A DNA stretch of 64,000 bases from Tricholoma matsutake (GCA_026075535.2 AP026540.1:2666001-2730000), one strand, 5' to 3'; positions 1 to 10,804 are shown, counted from the stretch's first letter. The notes: generated by a model not told the origin, from the letters alone. Numbers and translations: made by a program.

Positions 1-3000
1 ATGAGCCGATGTCCATCCCGCTGTCGGACGTGTTTCACAGAAGCCAGGCAAGAATGTCGTGGACAGAAGGCGGCAATACGACGAACTCAGAAGTGTCGTG
101 CTGGACCCCTGCCTATACCTGAAGTGGAATTGGAAGGGGTTCCTGATCTAATGCCGGACTCGGATGATGATGATGAGGACCCAGAGGAAGTGGAGGAGGG
201 TGATCGGATCTTCTACACTGCAATTCGCTCATCGCATGAGGTGTGTGCCACATCGAACATATCCCAACGCCTCGCCGAGGCCTTCCAAAAAAACAATGCT
301 GCTAAATCCTCTACTAACTCCTTACTCCCTCATCTCCATGAGTTTGAAGATGTGTTCTCCAAGGAGTCATTTGACTCTCTTCCTGCGCATAAGCCATGGG
401 ATCACGCGATCAAACTCACCCCCGGCGCAACCCCTTCATCCTGCAAGGTCTATCCTCTCTCTCCGGAAGAACAACGGCAGCTTGACCAGTTCATCGACGA
501 GCACCTGGCCTCTGGACGTATTCGACCATCGAAGTCACCCATGGCCTCTCCCTTTTTCTTTGTCAAGAAGAAGGATGGCTCACTTCGACCAGTTCAAGAC
601 TACAGAAGACTCAACAACATCACGGTCAAAAATCGCTACCCACTACCCCTCATCTCCGAACTCGTAAACCAGCTCCGTGGAGCCCGATACTTCACCAAGC
701 TCGATGTCCATTGGGGCTATAATAATGTGAGGATAAAGGAGGGAGATGAGTGGAAGGCAGCCTTTCATACCAACCGTGGTCTTTTTGAACCGCTTGTCAT
801 GTTCTTTGGCCTTACTAATAGCCCTGCCACCTTTCAGACCATGATGAACGACATCTTCCATGACCTCATCCTCGAAGGCGTTGTCTGCATCTATCTCGAC
901 GACATCCTCATCTTCACTCGCACAGTTGAAGAGCACCGTCGCATCACGCGCCTCGTCCTAGAGCGACTTCGATGGTACAAACTCTACCTTCGTCAGGACA
1001 AATGCGAGTTCGAAAGGACCAAGATCGAGTACCTCGGCCTGATTATCTCAGAGGGTCAAGTGGAGATGGATCCTATCAAGGTAAACGGGGTCACAGCTTG
1101 GCCGACGCCCACGAACAAGAAGGAGGTGCAGTCTTTCCTGGGCTTCATCAATTTTTATCGGCGTTTTATCAAGGATTTCTCACATCATGCACGACCGCTG
1201 TTTGACTTGACAGGAAAGGAGGCATGGAGGTGGGATAATGCACAACAGGAGGCATTCGAAAAGCTTAAGGAGATGGTCACTTCTGCTCTGATCCTTACCT
1301 TTGCTGACGATTCGCGTCCTTTTCGTGTAGAAGCCGACAGTTCTGACTTTGCGACGGGCACTGTGTTGTCTCAGCAGTCTCCGGAGGACCAGAAGTGGCA
1401 TCCTGTTGTGTTCTACTCCAAAAGCCTTAGTGCTGTAGAGAGAAACTACGAGATCCATGACAAGGAGATGTTGGCGATAATGCGTGCGCTTGAGGAGTGG
1501 CGACACTTCCTCGAGGGTGCCCAACACAAGGTGGAAATTTGGACGGATCACAAGAACCTCGAGTACTTCATGACAGCCAAGAAATTGAACCGTCGTCAAG
1601 CTCGTTGGTCCCTGTATCTATCTAGATTCGACTTCTCCTTGCACCACCGTCCGGGTCGCAGCATGGGGAAGACCGATGCCCTATCCCGACGTGCAGACCA
1701 TGGGGATGGCAGCGGTGACAACCAAAACATTGTGCTGTTGCAGCCAGACCTGTTCACCATTCGGGCACTGGAAGGCATCGTACCCCAGGGCGAGGAGCGG
1801 GACATTCTACGTGACATTCATCGCGCAAACTGTAGCGGTTTACATGAGGATGTTGTCGCCCGAGCTGTTAAAGAACTGAGGAAGGGATCGACCCTTTCCT
1901 TACATGCGGCAGAGTGGGCTGAAAAGGAGGACTTGTTGTATTTCAGGGATCGCATCTATGTTCCCAATGACCCAGACCTTCGCCGGCGCATCATATCCCA
2001 ACACCATGACTCACAGATTGCTGGCCACCCCGGACACTGGAAGACCTTGGAGCTCACCTCACGGAACTATTGGTGGCCACAAATGTCACGGCTCATTGGT
2101 CAGTATTGTCGCACTTGTGACCTTTGCTTACGCACCAAGGTCCCGCATCGCAAGCCTATTGGTGAGCTACACCCTCTTCCTGTTCCAGAGAGTCGTTGGG
2201 ATGTCGTCAGCGTCGACTTTGTGGTGGAATTGCCAGAGTCAAACGGGTTTGATGTGGTGATGTGCACAGTTGACTCAGTGGGAAAATGCGCTCACTTCAT
2301 TCCCACTCACACCACTGTCAGTGCCCTAGGTGCCACTCGACTCTACCTCCACCACGTGTGGAAATTACATGGACTTCCTGGTGCCTTCCTCTCAGATCGT
2401 GGCCCTCAGTTCATGGCAGAGTTCACTCGTGAGCTGTACCGACTCCTGGGGATCAAACTCCTTGCTTCAACTGCTTATCACCCACAAACTGATGGCCAGA
2501 TGGAGCGAGTCAACCAGGAACTGGAGCAGTACATCCGCCTCTTTGTCAATGAACGCCAGGACGATTGGGATGATCTCCTTCCTTTGGCCGAGTTCGGGTA
2601 CAACAACCATGTCCATGCTTCCACTCAACAGACCCCTTTCCTCTTAGACACTGGACAACATCCATGCATGGGATTTGAACCTCGCCAAACTCCCTCACAC
2701 ATCGAGACAGTGAATGAGTTCACAGAACGCATGAGGGATAGCTTGGAGGAGGCAAGGGCAGCCTTAGCAAAGGCGAAGGACGACATGGCGCGATTTTACA
2801 ACCAACGCCACTCCCCAACCCCTCAGTACAAGGTTGGTGATCGAGTTTATCTTGACTCCAGTGACATCTCCACTACACGTCCATCCAAGAAACTCGCTCA
2901 TCGCTTCTTGGGACCTTTCCCCATTGTCAAGTGCGTTGGAACACATGCCTATCGTCTATGCCCCCCAGCCTCCATGTCCAGACTCCATCCCATCTTCCAT

Positions 3001-3324
3001 GTCGTCAAATTGCTTCCAGCTCCCCCAGATCCATTCCCGGGACGCCATTCACACCCACCACCACCACCTACAGTGATCGAGGGAGAACCCCAATATGAAG
3101 TTGAGTCAATCTTGGACAGCCGTTTGCGTCGAGGAAAACTCCAGTATTTGGTACATTGGAAGGGTTATGGGTATGAGGAGAACTCATGGGTCGAAGAGTC
3201 TGATGTAAATGCCCCTCGGTTAATCAAGGAATTCCACCGACGGCACACTGCTGCACCACGTCGCATTCAAGTCACAGACTTTGCTCGTATACGATTTCGA
3301 ATGCATCGGGGCGATGCATCTTAG
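1..3324 (+). CDS. Ty3/gypsy (gypsy-1) Pol polyprotein, cut by window edge
   Basis: Pol of a chromodomain Ty3/gypsy retrotransposon, open through 1107 codons with no stop. The reading frame begins at base 1, so gag and protease must lie upstream and the ATG at base 1 is probably not the true start. Order seen: acidic linker (about residues 55-70), reverse transcriptase from about 150 with the active site YLDD at 298-301, RNase H from about 440, integrase HHCC finger near 665-715 (H-x-H and CRTCDLC), DDE core (VSVDFVVELP, FLSDRGPQF, TDGQMERVNQELEQY), then a C-terminal chromodomain near 1033-1085 ([20 protein letters not shown]). Chromodomains of this clade steer integration to heterochromatin (family knowledge). 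A purine-rich tract (3324-3335) and the 3' LTR follow directly. The intact frame suggests a young copy. Confidence 0.93.
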   Translation: MSRCPSRCRTCFTEARQECRGQKAAIRRTQKCRAGPLPIPEVELEGVPDLMPDSDDDDEDPEEVEEGDRIFYTAIRSSHEVCATSNISQRLAEAFQKNNAAKSSTNSLLPHLHEFEDVFSKESFDSLPAHKPWDHAIKLTPGATPSSCKVYPLSPEEQRQLDQFIDEHLASGRIRPSKSPMASPFFFVKKKDGSLRPVQDYRRLNNITVKNRYPLPLISELVNQLRGARYFTKLDVHWGYNNVRIKEGDEWKAAFHTNRGLFEPLVMFFGLTNSPATFQTMMNDIFHDLILEGVVCIYLDDILIFTRTVEEHRRITRLVLERLRWYKLYLRQDKCEFERTKIEYLGLIISEGQVEMDPIKVNGVTAWPTPTNKKEVQSFLGFINFYRRFIKDFSHHARPLFDLTGKEAWRWDNAQQEAFEKLKEMVTSALILTFADDSRPFRVEADSSDFATGTVLSQQSPEDQKWHPVVFYSKSLSAVERNYEIHDKEMLAIMRALEEWRHFLEGAQHKVEIWTDHKNLEYFMTAKKLNRRQARWSLYLSRFDFSLHHRPGRSMGKTDALSRRADHGDGSGDNQNIVLLQPDLFTIRALEGIVPQGEERDILRDIHRANCSGLHEDVVARAVKELRKGSTLSLHAAEWAEKEDLLYFRDRIYVPNDPDLRRRIISQHHDSQIAGHPGHWKTLELTSRNYWWPQMSRLIGQYCRTCDLCLRTKVPHRKPIGELHPLPVPESRWDVVSVDFVVELPESNGFDVVMCTVDSVGKCAHFIPTHTTVSALGATRLYLHHVWKLHGLPGAFLSDRGPQFMAEFTRELYRLLGIKLLASTAYHPQTDGQMERVNQELEQYIRLFVNERQDDWDDLLPLAEFGYNNHVHASTQQTPFLLDTGQHPCMGFEPRQTPSHIETVNEFTERMRDSLEEARAALAKAKDDMARFYNQRHSPTPQYKVGDRVYLDSSDISTTRPSKKLAHRFLGPFPIVKCVGTHAYRLCPPASMSRLHPIFHVVKLLPAPPDPFPGRHSHPPPPPTVIEGEPQYEVESILDSRLRRGKLQYLVHWKGYGYEENSWVEESDVNAPRLIKEFHRRHTAAPRRIQVTDFARIRFRMHRGDAS

Positions 3325-3335
3325 AGAGGGGGTGA

Positions 3336-3760
3336 TGTAAGGGGACTAGGGGGGTGCCCTGTGTGTTTTTCCTATTTTTTATGTTCATCCCATATTTTTC
3401 CCCACCTCATTTCCTTCTATTCTTCATTTTCTATGATTTTTCCGGATTTTATTACTAATTTTCCCTTGCTATCATGTTTGTATATGTTGACACTTTTATA
3501 TTTAGAGGCGGAGTACCCCTTCCGACACATACCCCTTGGTATGATGTCATTCGGCGGCCTTGATCCGCCTATCTCCGCCTTTTTCTATTTTAGGTTATAT
3601 TTGATTTTTGTCGTCTTCACATATACTGGGCATCAGCAAGGGGATCCTTAGAGTTTTCTCTTCGGATTTCCCTTTGCTAGGTGCGCCCCCAATCCCTGTA
3701 TTATGTAGCATAATTTTAACTTCGGATTTCCCTTTGCTAGAGGCTTAGGTTGCCCTTATA
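3336..3760 (+). repeat. 3' LTR of gypsy-1
   Basis: This 425-bp LTR begins TGTAAGGGG right after the polypurine tract and ends CCCTTATA; the second copy near the right edge of the window ends in the expected CCCTTACA, so the last bases here are mutated. The boundaries come from aligning the two copies, which stop matching exactly there. A 21-bp segment (CTTCGGATTTCCCTTTGCTAG) occurs twice, 60 bp apart (3660-3680 and 3720-3740). The sequence beyond it is integrase coding sequence of another gypsy on the minus strand. Confidence 0.9.
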
Positions 3761-5275
3761 ATTCCTGTCAGTTTCATGAACCCTCACCAGAACTTTGAGA
3801 TGAACAGGTTGTCACAGTTGCTGATGATCTCAAGTGGACAGCTGTTCTTGCAGCTCCATTTGTCAAAGAATGAGTATGCAAAGTCTTCTGCAGTGATGTT
3901 TGAGTGGCAAGCCATAATTTGGATATCTGCACCCAAATGGTCCATCATAGTTACAATAGAATTGAAACCTTCATCCTTTGGAAGAGGTCTGACAAAATCA
4001 ATTGTCATGGACTCAAAACATCTGTCTGGGACAGGTAATGGGTGCAGCAGCCCTGGTGCTTTTGATGTCCAAGATTTGTTCTGTTGGCAATCTGAGCAAC
4101 TTGGTACATAACTGTGTGCCAATTTTTTGCACATGTTGGGCCAGTAGAAGTCATTGCACAGTGATGCATAGGATTTTTCCATGCCGAAGTGTCTGAGATT
4201 GTCATGTGCAAGCTGGAATAGGTGCTCACACAGGTTCTTGTATTTCAGTATGATTAGGCAAGACCTGATGAATAGTAGGCCGTGTTGTAGAGTGATATTC
4301 ATTTTGCTATCCAGGACCCCTTGCTTCATGTCATCCAGTATTCCCATACACCAGGGGTCTGTACAATACCCATGTTTAATGCGTGAAATGAGTTTTGGGT
4401 CACTGCTAATTGAACAAACTGCAGCTACAGTGGCAGGTAGCTCATCAACTGAGTCTGGGAGTCTCGAGAGCACATCTGCAATTGTGTTTTGAGTGCCATT
4501 GATGTACATGATTGTGTACTCATATTGGGATAGATATTCCATCCAGTGTGCTTGTTGCTGGGAGAGGTCAAGCTGAATGTCAAAGTTTTGCAGGGTCTTG
4601 TAATCTGTCTGGATGTAGATGTGGGTACCTAGTATTTTGACTCTCTATTTTTGCAGGGCTCACATTATCGCAAGCATCTCCTGCTCATGAACTGGATAGT
4701 TGCATTCTGTGCTGTTCAACTGCTGGCTCTTGAAGGCCACTGGGCAGGTGGATTCCCATCATGTTCCAAATGAGAGCACTGCCCCAGTCCTTCATTTGCT
4801 GGCATTGCAAGTCACAAAGATTTTTTTCTTGCCTGGGTTTTTGTGATCAATTGTCGTGAGGCAATCCTGGCTTATGACCAGGCACTTTATTGCATTGAAG
4901 GCATGCTGGTGTTCTGTTGTCCATGTTGGCAATACATTCCTTGCACATTAATGGTGTTAGTACCGAGATATGTTCTGTGAGTGTCGGCAGGAAAGTGCTG
5001 ATGTATCTTACTAGGCCCAAGAATTGATGAACATGCTTGGCGGTGGTTGGCATGTGCCAGTCAAGGATGCATCTCACTTTGGTGTCATCAGCTTCTATGC
5101 CATGAGCAGAGATGTGGTGCCCTAAAAAGTCAATCTCTGTCATGAAAAGGGAGGACTTCTTGAGGGAACAGTATAGTTCTGCTTTCCAGAGTGCATCGAG
5201 TAAGAGGGCCACATTGCTCTTTGTTCAGCAAGGGTGTTGGACCAGATGATTATGTTGTCCAGATATACATGGCAT
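3761..5275 (-). pseudogene. Decayed Ty3/gypsy pol fragment (RT, RNase H, integrase N-half)
   Basis: Remnant of a gypsy element of the same clade as the one at 61376-63150, on the minus strand. Read 5' to 3' (from 5275 down) it has the RT active-site region with YLDN in place of YLDD, the RT thumb (EIDFLGHHIS), RNase H with several stops (4543-4846), the tail with SQYEYTIMYINGTQNTIADV, the integrase finger (HDNLRHFGMEKSY, CSDCQQNK) and the first part of the DDE core (MTIDFVRPLPKDEGF, DKWSCKNSCPLEIIS). It stops abruptly at 3761, where the gypsy-1 LTR was inserted into the integrase domain, and at 5275, where homology ends. No LTR of this copy is visible. Confidence 0.85.
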
Positions 5276-6362
5276 ATATTTCAATTTGATAGCCATTTCC
5301 TTACTGATTCATTTTTTCCACTAACAAACTCATGATTAAATTAAAATATGAAGTTCAACCTCAAAGTAACAATGGAAGGTCATGTGAGCACTCTGTGAAA
5401 AGGTTGTGCCCCATGGGGCGCATCAACATATACTTACAACTTGAATTTTGGCCTGAGTAAGGTTCTTAGTTTCTTTCTTGTTCTATTGAACTGACTAATA
5501 CTACCACTTTCCAGACTCAAATGTTGCCAGATGTTGATCAATTTTGCCAGCTTCACTTCAAGTGGCACCCATGGGGTTCAACTTCTTGTTGCCCTCATGA
5601 GTTTGACTATGCATCACTCACACTCAAGAGAACACTCAAGAGAACAGACAACCTCCACGCACACCCTATTGAACTGAACTGCAACATGTGTGGCTGCAAC
5701 AGTGCCATGTCACACTCAAAATCTCGCATTGACACTAACTTACCATTCTTCAATGTAAAAAGTAAGTTTTATATTGTTCACATATTCCTGCAAATAAATC
5801 CCTGGCTGAAGCAAGAAAAGTGGGCAAGGGCCAATATCAGTGAGAAAACTCCAAAAAACAGAAGAAGTGCAGTTTGCAGCTGCTGAATCCCCCACCTCTG
5901 TCTCCTTCTGCATCACCGTCATTCTTAAATGTTTTTTTCATTCTAGCAACCCCTCACATGTATTTTGAAGGGGGTAATTTTTTTGTTTTGTTTTGTTTTT
6001 CTCTCTTTTTGTTTAATTTAGTTGCTGTCATATAATCTACTTTTAGATTGTTATAAACTTAATTTAAAAATTACATTGTTGAAATGCTCAGAGGTGCAAT
6101 TACAGTATAATATCATATGGCACAGGACATCACAGGACATCATGGGGCATCACAAGGTACTCCAGGGCACTTGATGGGTCCTGGAAAATAGCCTTTAACC
6201 CTGGGAAAGCTTGTGTCAAAAAGTGGTTTTCCTGATGTAGTAGTCTGAACCCTCATACTAATAAGCATTATGCCAATGTCTCACTTCACCCCTACCAGCT
6301 TCTCTGCTCCCCCTTTGCATTCCCCACAAGTAGAACCTTCTTGGTCTACTACCCCTGATGCA
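5276..6362. other. Intergenic, no gene recognised
   Basis: AT-rich sequence with only short, low-quality open frames (for example 5521-5886) that show no domain and contain duplicated words such as AAGAGAACACTC. Near 6120-6175 there is a small tandem of CACAGGACATC-like units. I see no LTR ends, target duplication or RNA gene here. Confidence 0.5.
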
Positions 6363-8223
6363 GAATGAGGATCATCCTTATTAACTCACCCCAGAATTCC
6401 TACAGTCACAGTTGAACTAACTGTCACCCACCTCAATAGTTCCTCCATTGAGTCTGCAAGGGAAGACCTCTGGCAATGCATTTCCAATGCTGTTGCCCAT
6501 GATCCCTCCCTCCAACTCCCTCTGCTCCTCATCACCCTTTCTGTTGACTGAAATCATTACAATCATGTTTTTCTACAGCTTGCTGAAGTTTTCTCAGATC
6601 CTCCGCATCCTGACATCCTTCATGATGTCTGCAACTTCATCACTACAGACCTGTCTCTGCCATGCTTCTGGAGAATAGCCAACACTGCTGATAAGTCCCA
6701 GCAGATATATCTCTGCAGAGAAGACTGCAATTTGAATGAGTTGAAAAATGAGCTGACCAAAATCTTTGACGACAGAGGATGTCACATCACTTCCTCATGG
6801 ATAGGCACTAGCTCAAAATGGATCACTTTCAATTTCCTTGACTCCTCCCACATTGAACACATCTCTCAACATCCTCCATGTATTCACAGTGTCACATACT
6901 ATCCCAATCATCCCCATTTTGTATTGCCTATTTATGGCCTAGAGGTTGCCATCCCAAATGTCAGCTCCTTCTCCACTGTCCTCTCTGACATTGACTCTTA
7001 TATCCAGACTTCATACAGCAATGATGCTATCTGTCATAGCAGGTTGGTGTTTGATGGTGACATTTACTGTGTCATTCTCAAGGATTGGCCTTGACTCAGT
7101 GCTTCCTTACTGACTCCTTTAATGCTTTCCAATCTCACCCATTCTACAACAGACTGGCAGCAAATTGTATCCCAACCCTCCTCTACCTTCTCAATTCCAT
7201 GGGTATTCCCCCCCCCTACTCACCAACAGTTTTATGCACAGTCTGCTCACAATGACTCTGTTATCATCTGAAAAGAGATCAAATAAGTAAGAACTATCAC
7301 CACCACTGCTGCTGATCGATATGCCTCTCTTTATTACCAACAATGCATCTTATCTAGTGTTTAAAGGTCCAGTCTGTAGGACCAAAAAAAAGACCGAAAC
7401 TGAATTGAACTGGACTGATTAGGACTGGACCAGTGGTCTTTCTATGGACTGGTCTTTTTCAGTCCAGTTGCTGGTCTTTTGTTTTGAAAAATATAGTAGG
7501 ACCGGTGAAAAACCGGGTTTTCGTCTTAACGTATGTTGGACCTTACTCCCACACATATTTACTTTATTTTCAGTCCCTGGATTATCAAAAATGGTCAAGA
7601 ATTGGTTGAGATATGACCAAAAACATTTTTGTATGAGTATTTTGTTGTATCAGAACAACTTTGACTGTGTTGCTTATTACCTGAGCTATAATTTTTTTTT
7701 GTACAGCTATATGACATCATAAAAGTACCAACAACACACCTAATTATCTTTACCATGTGATTTTATTCATATAACAGCCCAAATGAGTGTGACTACAAAC
7801 TACAAATTACAAACTAAAAACCACAACTTGAATGCATGTCCTTACAGTTTTGGCCATATCTCAGTCAAATCTTGATGGAATTGCTTAAATGTTGGATCAG
7901 TCTACGGAGTATTACAATCTCTATCCATGAATATAATATATCTGAGGTAATGGTCATATTTGCTGAGATACATATGGGTTATTTGGCACAATAAATTTTA
8001 CGACAGAAGACCGGTCTGAACCAGTCTTTTTTCAGTCCATGGACCGATTAGGACTGGTCCTAAAGGGTCTGGTTGTGGTCCTCCAATATTTGGGTCAATC
8101 CTAGACTGGTTGCGGTTGCCAGTTGCCCCATTTGAAAGTAAAAAACCAGCCTGGACTGGACCTTTAAACACTAATCTTATCTGCACTGTACAAACTAACC
8201 TTCATGCTGTCTGAAATGCAATG
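6363..8223 (+). pseudogene. Decayed ORF of unknown family, interrupted by a MITE
   Basis: One reading frame can be followed from about 6363 to 7346 and again after the MITE from 8182 to 8223, broken by a few stops (TGA near 6366, 6549, 7092 and 7257, plus a TAA). The recoverable protein is over 330 residues, with stretches such as SLPCFWRIANTADKSQQIYL and RLVFDGDIYCVILKDWP. I do not recognise the family. A retroelement gag or ORF1-type protein is possible, since most stops are TGA like those of the nearby retroelements, but no zinc knuckle, protease or RT is seen. The frame can be read through once the MITE and one 8-bp duplication are ignored, which supports a single former coding unit. Confidence 0.5.
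7355..8173. mobile_element. hAT-like MITE (hAT-1), complete with 8-bp TSD
   Basis: This 819-bp element is bounded by perfect 20-bp terminal inverted repeats (TAGTGTTTAAAGGTCCAGTC) and flanked by an exact 8-bp duplication ATCTTATC (7347-7354 and 8174-8181). TIR length, TSD length and subterminal repeats of GGACCAGTC-like words fit a non-autonomous hAT element. It has no transposase ORF. It interrupts the decayed ORF at 6363-8223. Related ends occur at 10588, 32335 and 34203. Confidence 0.88.
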
Positions 8224-8258
8224 TCAATGATGACTGTATCCACCATCACCCCTGTAAT

Positions 8259-8481
8259 TTACCCTCCCCCACCTATTCTAATCAGATTCCAGTTATTCCA
8301 GTTATTCCAATGCTCCAGATGCTCAACTTAGAGTATACCCTAATGGATAGTCAAATTTCGAGTCTTAAATTGTCAAAGTGCCTACAAAATATATTTGTGC
8401 AGAGTAAGGGTTGAACTCAAGACATCAAGTGATCACATGACAAACCAAACATATGTGCTCAACCAGTTGAGCCACAGGAGA
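8259..8481 (-). mobile_element. tRNA-derived SINE (copy 2)
   Basis: Read on the minus strand, a tRNA-like head carries an A-box (TGGCTCAACTGG, rc of about 8462-8474) and a B-box (GAGTTCAACCC, rc of 8408-8418). A non-tRNA body follows, ending in GGTGGGGGAGGGTAA. The head is too degenerate for a functional tRNA. The same head, body and tail order is found at 9866-10196 and 60084-60336. RNA polymerase III transcription is inferred from the boxes only. Confidence 0.65.
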
Positions 8482-8582
8482 ATTCTCAGTTAGTAATCTA
8501 AGGTTTATTCATGACACTCATACTCATAACTCTTAATTTTTTGCAAAATAATTAAGATCAAAATTTTTTAATTAACCACATC

Positions 8583-8842
8583 CCTCGCATTCAACACGAG
8601 GGAGTGGGGATGATTGTGATTACATACATAAACAAAAAATCTTCCCTCTCACAAGATGCCAGAGGGAGTTTTATTTATATACATCAAAAGCTAACCCCTC
8701 ATGTATGGCATGAGGGGGGAGGTAAAAACATGAAGAAAAAAATCCCTCCCCCATGAAAAATGGGTGAGGGGGGGCACAATACTAATAGATAATTAAAAGT
8801 ACAAAAAAAAAATCCCTCCCCATGCAAAGTGCAGGGGAGGGG
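8583..8842. repeat. Array of five short C/G-rich hairpins
   Basis: Five stem-loops follow one another in 260 bp: CCCTCG...CGAGGG (8583), CCCTCT...AGAGGG (8643), CCCCTCATG...CATGAGGGG (8695), CCCTCCCCCAT...GAGGGG (8744) and CCCTCCCC...GGGGAGGG (8813). They are spaced by AT-rich spacers. Similar series occur at 33683-33830 and 34441-34590. No coding potential. Confidence 0.6.
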
Positions 8843-8890
8843 GAGGGGGCATGGCCCCACTGTGCTAGGTGTGTGGTCTGTCATTCCACC

Positions 8891-9140
8891 CACAATCCAC
8901 CCCACAAACAATTGCTCATGAAGCTGGGGGTGGGTGTGTCATCATTTGTCACCATCGTCTTCTTGTTGCTGTCATTGTTGTTCCACCTGCAATCCACCCC
9001 ACAAGCAGTTGCTTGTGAGGCTGGGGGTGGGTGGTGTGTTGTTATCATCTCCTGTCCCTGCACCTGGGCATCATTCCACCCACCCACCACCCCATGAGCA
9101 GTTGCTCATGAGGCTGGGGGTGGGTGGTGTGTTGTTGTCA
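8891..9140. repeat. Tandem hairpin modules (GAGCAGTTGCTC type)
   Basis: Three modules about 95-100 bp apart each hold a palindrome flanked by CCACCC on the left and GGGGGTGGGTGG on the right: ACAAACAATTGCTCATG (about 8906), CACAAGCAGTTGCTTGTG (about 9001) and CATGAGCAGTTGCTCATG (about 9091). The stem changes on both sides together between modules two and three. Related modules occur at 10821, 11227, 33885, 34190, 60591 and 60834. Confidence 0.65.
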
Positions 9141-9865
9141 TTCTGCTTGTGGTCATTGTCATCATCATATGGCCCTGGTGCACCTGCCATCCACCCAACA
9201 ACCAGTTTCTCATCGGCATGGGGTGGTGCTGGGGCCTGTGAGTTGGTGTTGTTGTGGGATTCTGTTTGGGGGGTTGAGTGCATCAGTGTGATGTGGCATG
9301 TGTATGGGGGTTGCTGGGTGCTTACTTGGTGGGTATCCCCCTTCTGGGGTCTCCCAGCATCCCTCTGCACTTTCCTAACCCATGTCGACAGCCTCACATC
9401 CCATTTGAACAGGGAGGAGGGGATTGGGTGGGTGTGGGTGTGCATTGCACATTTTTTTTTGTTGTGGCAGGTCACCCCCAGTAGTATACAACCTAAAAAG
9501 CAACAAAATACAATTAGTTGATTGATAAAAAGAAAAAGCAAAAAGAAAAAAAAAGAAAAACATATCTATGGCCCAAATGACAGTTGCTGTTGTTTGGGCC
9601 TGCATTTCATCCAGTCAGCTCATTTGAAGGTGGTGGTGATGGTGGGAGTGGGCGTGGGAGTACTGGTGGTTGGTGCGCACAGAGTGGTGGTGGTGGTAGA
9701 GTGGAGAGGAGGAAGGGAGGGAGGTGGTGGTTGGAATGGTTGTGAGCTGGCAGTCACATGTCATGTGTCATGCAATGCATGCAGCTATGCATATTCCAGT
9801 TAATGGCTGGTTACTATGCACCTTGGTTGGGTAATAAAGGTACTAAATGTATGTAGATGAATAAC
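9141..9865. other. G/T-rich dispersed repeat, no gene
   Basis: Low-complexity GTGGTG/GGGTGG sequence with open frames on both strands that are composition artefacts. The segment around 9510-9620 (ATTAGTTGAT then an A-rich run then GGCCCAAATGACAG) is repeated in part at 25545-25640 and 32635-32700, so this belongs to a dispersed repeat family of unknown type. Confidence 0.5.
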
Positions 9866-10196
9866 TGCTTAGTAGCTCAGTGGTTAATCATGCTGTTCTG
9901 TGTGTAGACCCAAGGTTGATTGTTCAATTCTTGCTGTACATGAAACTTTTATTTAGGAAAGTATGTGCATTCCAGTTGTTCCAGTTAGTCCATGCATTCT
10001 GGTTATTCTGGTTAGTCCGGTTGTGATGAGTCTGGTCAGATTCTGGGGATTCCAGGTGTAAACTTGATGCTTATCCTGACTGGAATCATGCTGCATAGGG
10101 AAAACTACATACAAAAGAAATTCCACCAGATTCCAGAAATTCCAGAAATTCCAGCCAGAATAACTGGAATCCAACCAGAATAGGTGGGGAGTGTAA
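9866..10196 (+). mobile_element. tRNA-derived SINE (copy 1)
   Basis: The head TGCTTAG followed by TAGCTCAGTGG (A-box, 9873-9883) and GTTCAATTC (B-box, 9922-9930) resembles a tRNA promoter. A body with many TTCCAG/TTCTGG words follows, ending AGGTGGGGAGTGTAA at 10196. It shares the tail with the copies at 8259-8481 and 60084-60336. The sequence beyond the tail differs between copies, which sets the 3' end. Confidence 0.65.
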
Positions 10197-10587
10197 CATA
10201 CTCAAAATAGTATATAAGCAGAGTAGAGTAGCATAGCATTGGATATCTTTTTCACTTACTACCACTGGCACAGAACTGTGCTGCCAATATATAGGATGCA
10301 ATCAATTGCAAGGGGGTGTCAGAATGGGAATTTTTCATATGATGTTGGATTTTTTTTTTCATGGCCTCAAGACCCCCCCTCCCCCCTCCTGCCATATAAG
10401 GTACATTTTTACCATGTGTACATGTTATTTCTCCAGTTTATCAACAATGATATCAGTAAAAAAAACAAATATATACTAATTGTTGGGCTATCTGGGCCAG
10501 GGCAAAGCCTTGGAGCCTTGCACCCATTAGTAATAGTTTAGTAGGAATGATCTGATACAATAATAGTATGATAGTATGTACTCTACT
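10197..10587. other. Intergenic, nothing recognised
   Basis: Contains a TATATAAGC word near 10210 and a C-run near 10375, but no open frame of note and no matching repeat ends. Confidence 0.4.
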
Positions 10588-10800
10588 TAGTGTTTGAAGG
10601 TCTGGTTCGGTCCAGTTTTTCGACCCCAAAGTGGGGCAACTGGGACCACAACCAGTCCAAACCAAGATGCAAAGTATGAGGACCGCAACCAAACCAATGA
10701 AGACCAGTCCTCATCAGTTTGGTTGCCTTCAAAAAGCTGGTTGGGGCCAGTTTTATCACTGATTTTTGTCTCTAACTAATTTTTACTATATATATAAAAT
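10588..10800 (+). mobile_element. One end of a hAT-like element
   Basis: TAGTGTTTGAAGGTCTGG at 10588 is a variant of the hAT-1 terminal repeat and is followed by subterminal GGTCCAG/CCAGTCC words up to about 10760. The preceding 8 bp are ACTCTACT. No opposite end with that flank is seen, so this is a truncated copy; its inner limit is uncertain. Confidence 0.5.
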
Positions 10801-10804
10801 AAAA

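Noticed and set aside
9866..9945. Functional tRNA gene
   Set aside because: A- and B-box words are present but no acceptor stem or cloverleaf forms, and two similar heads share a non-tRNA tail, so a SINE fits better.
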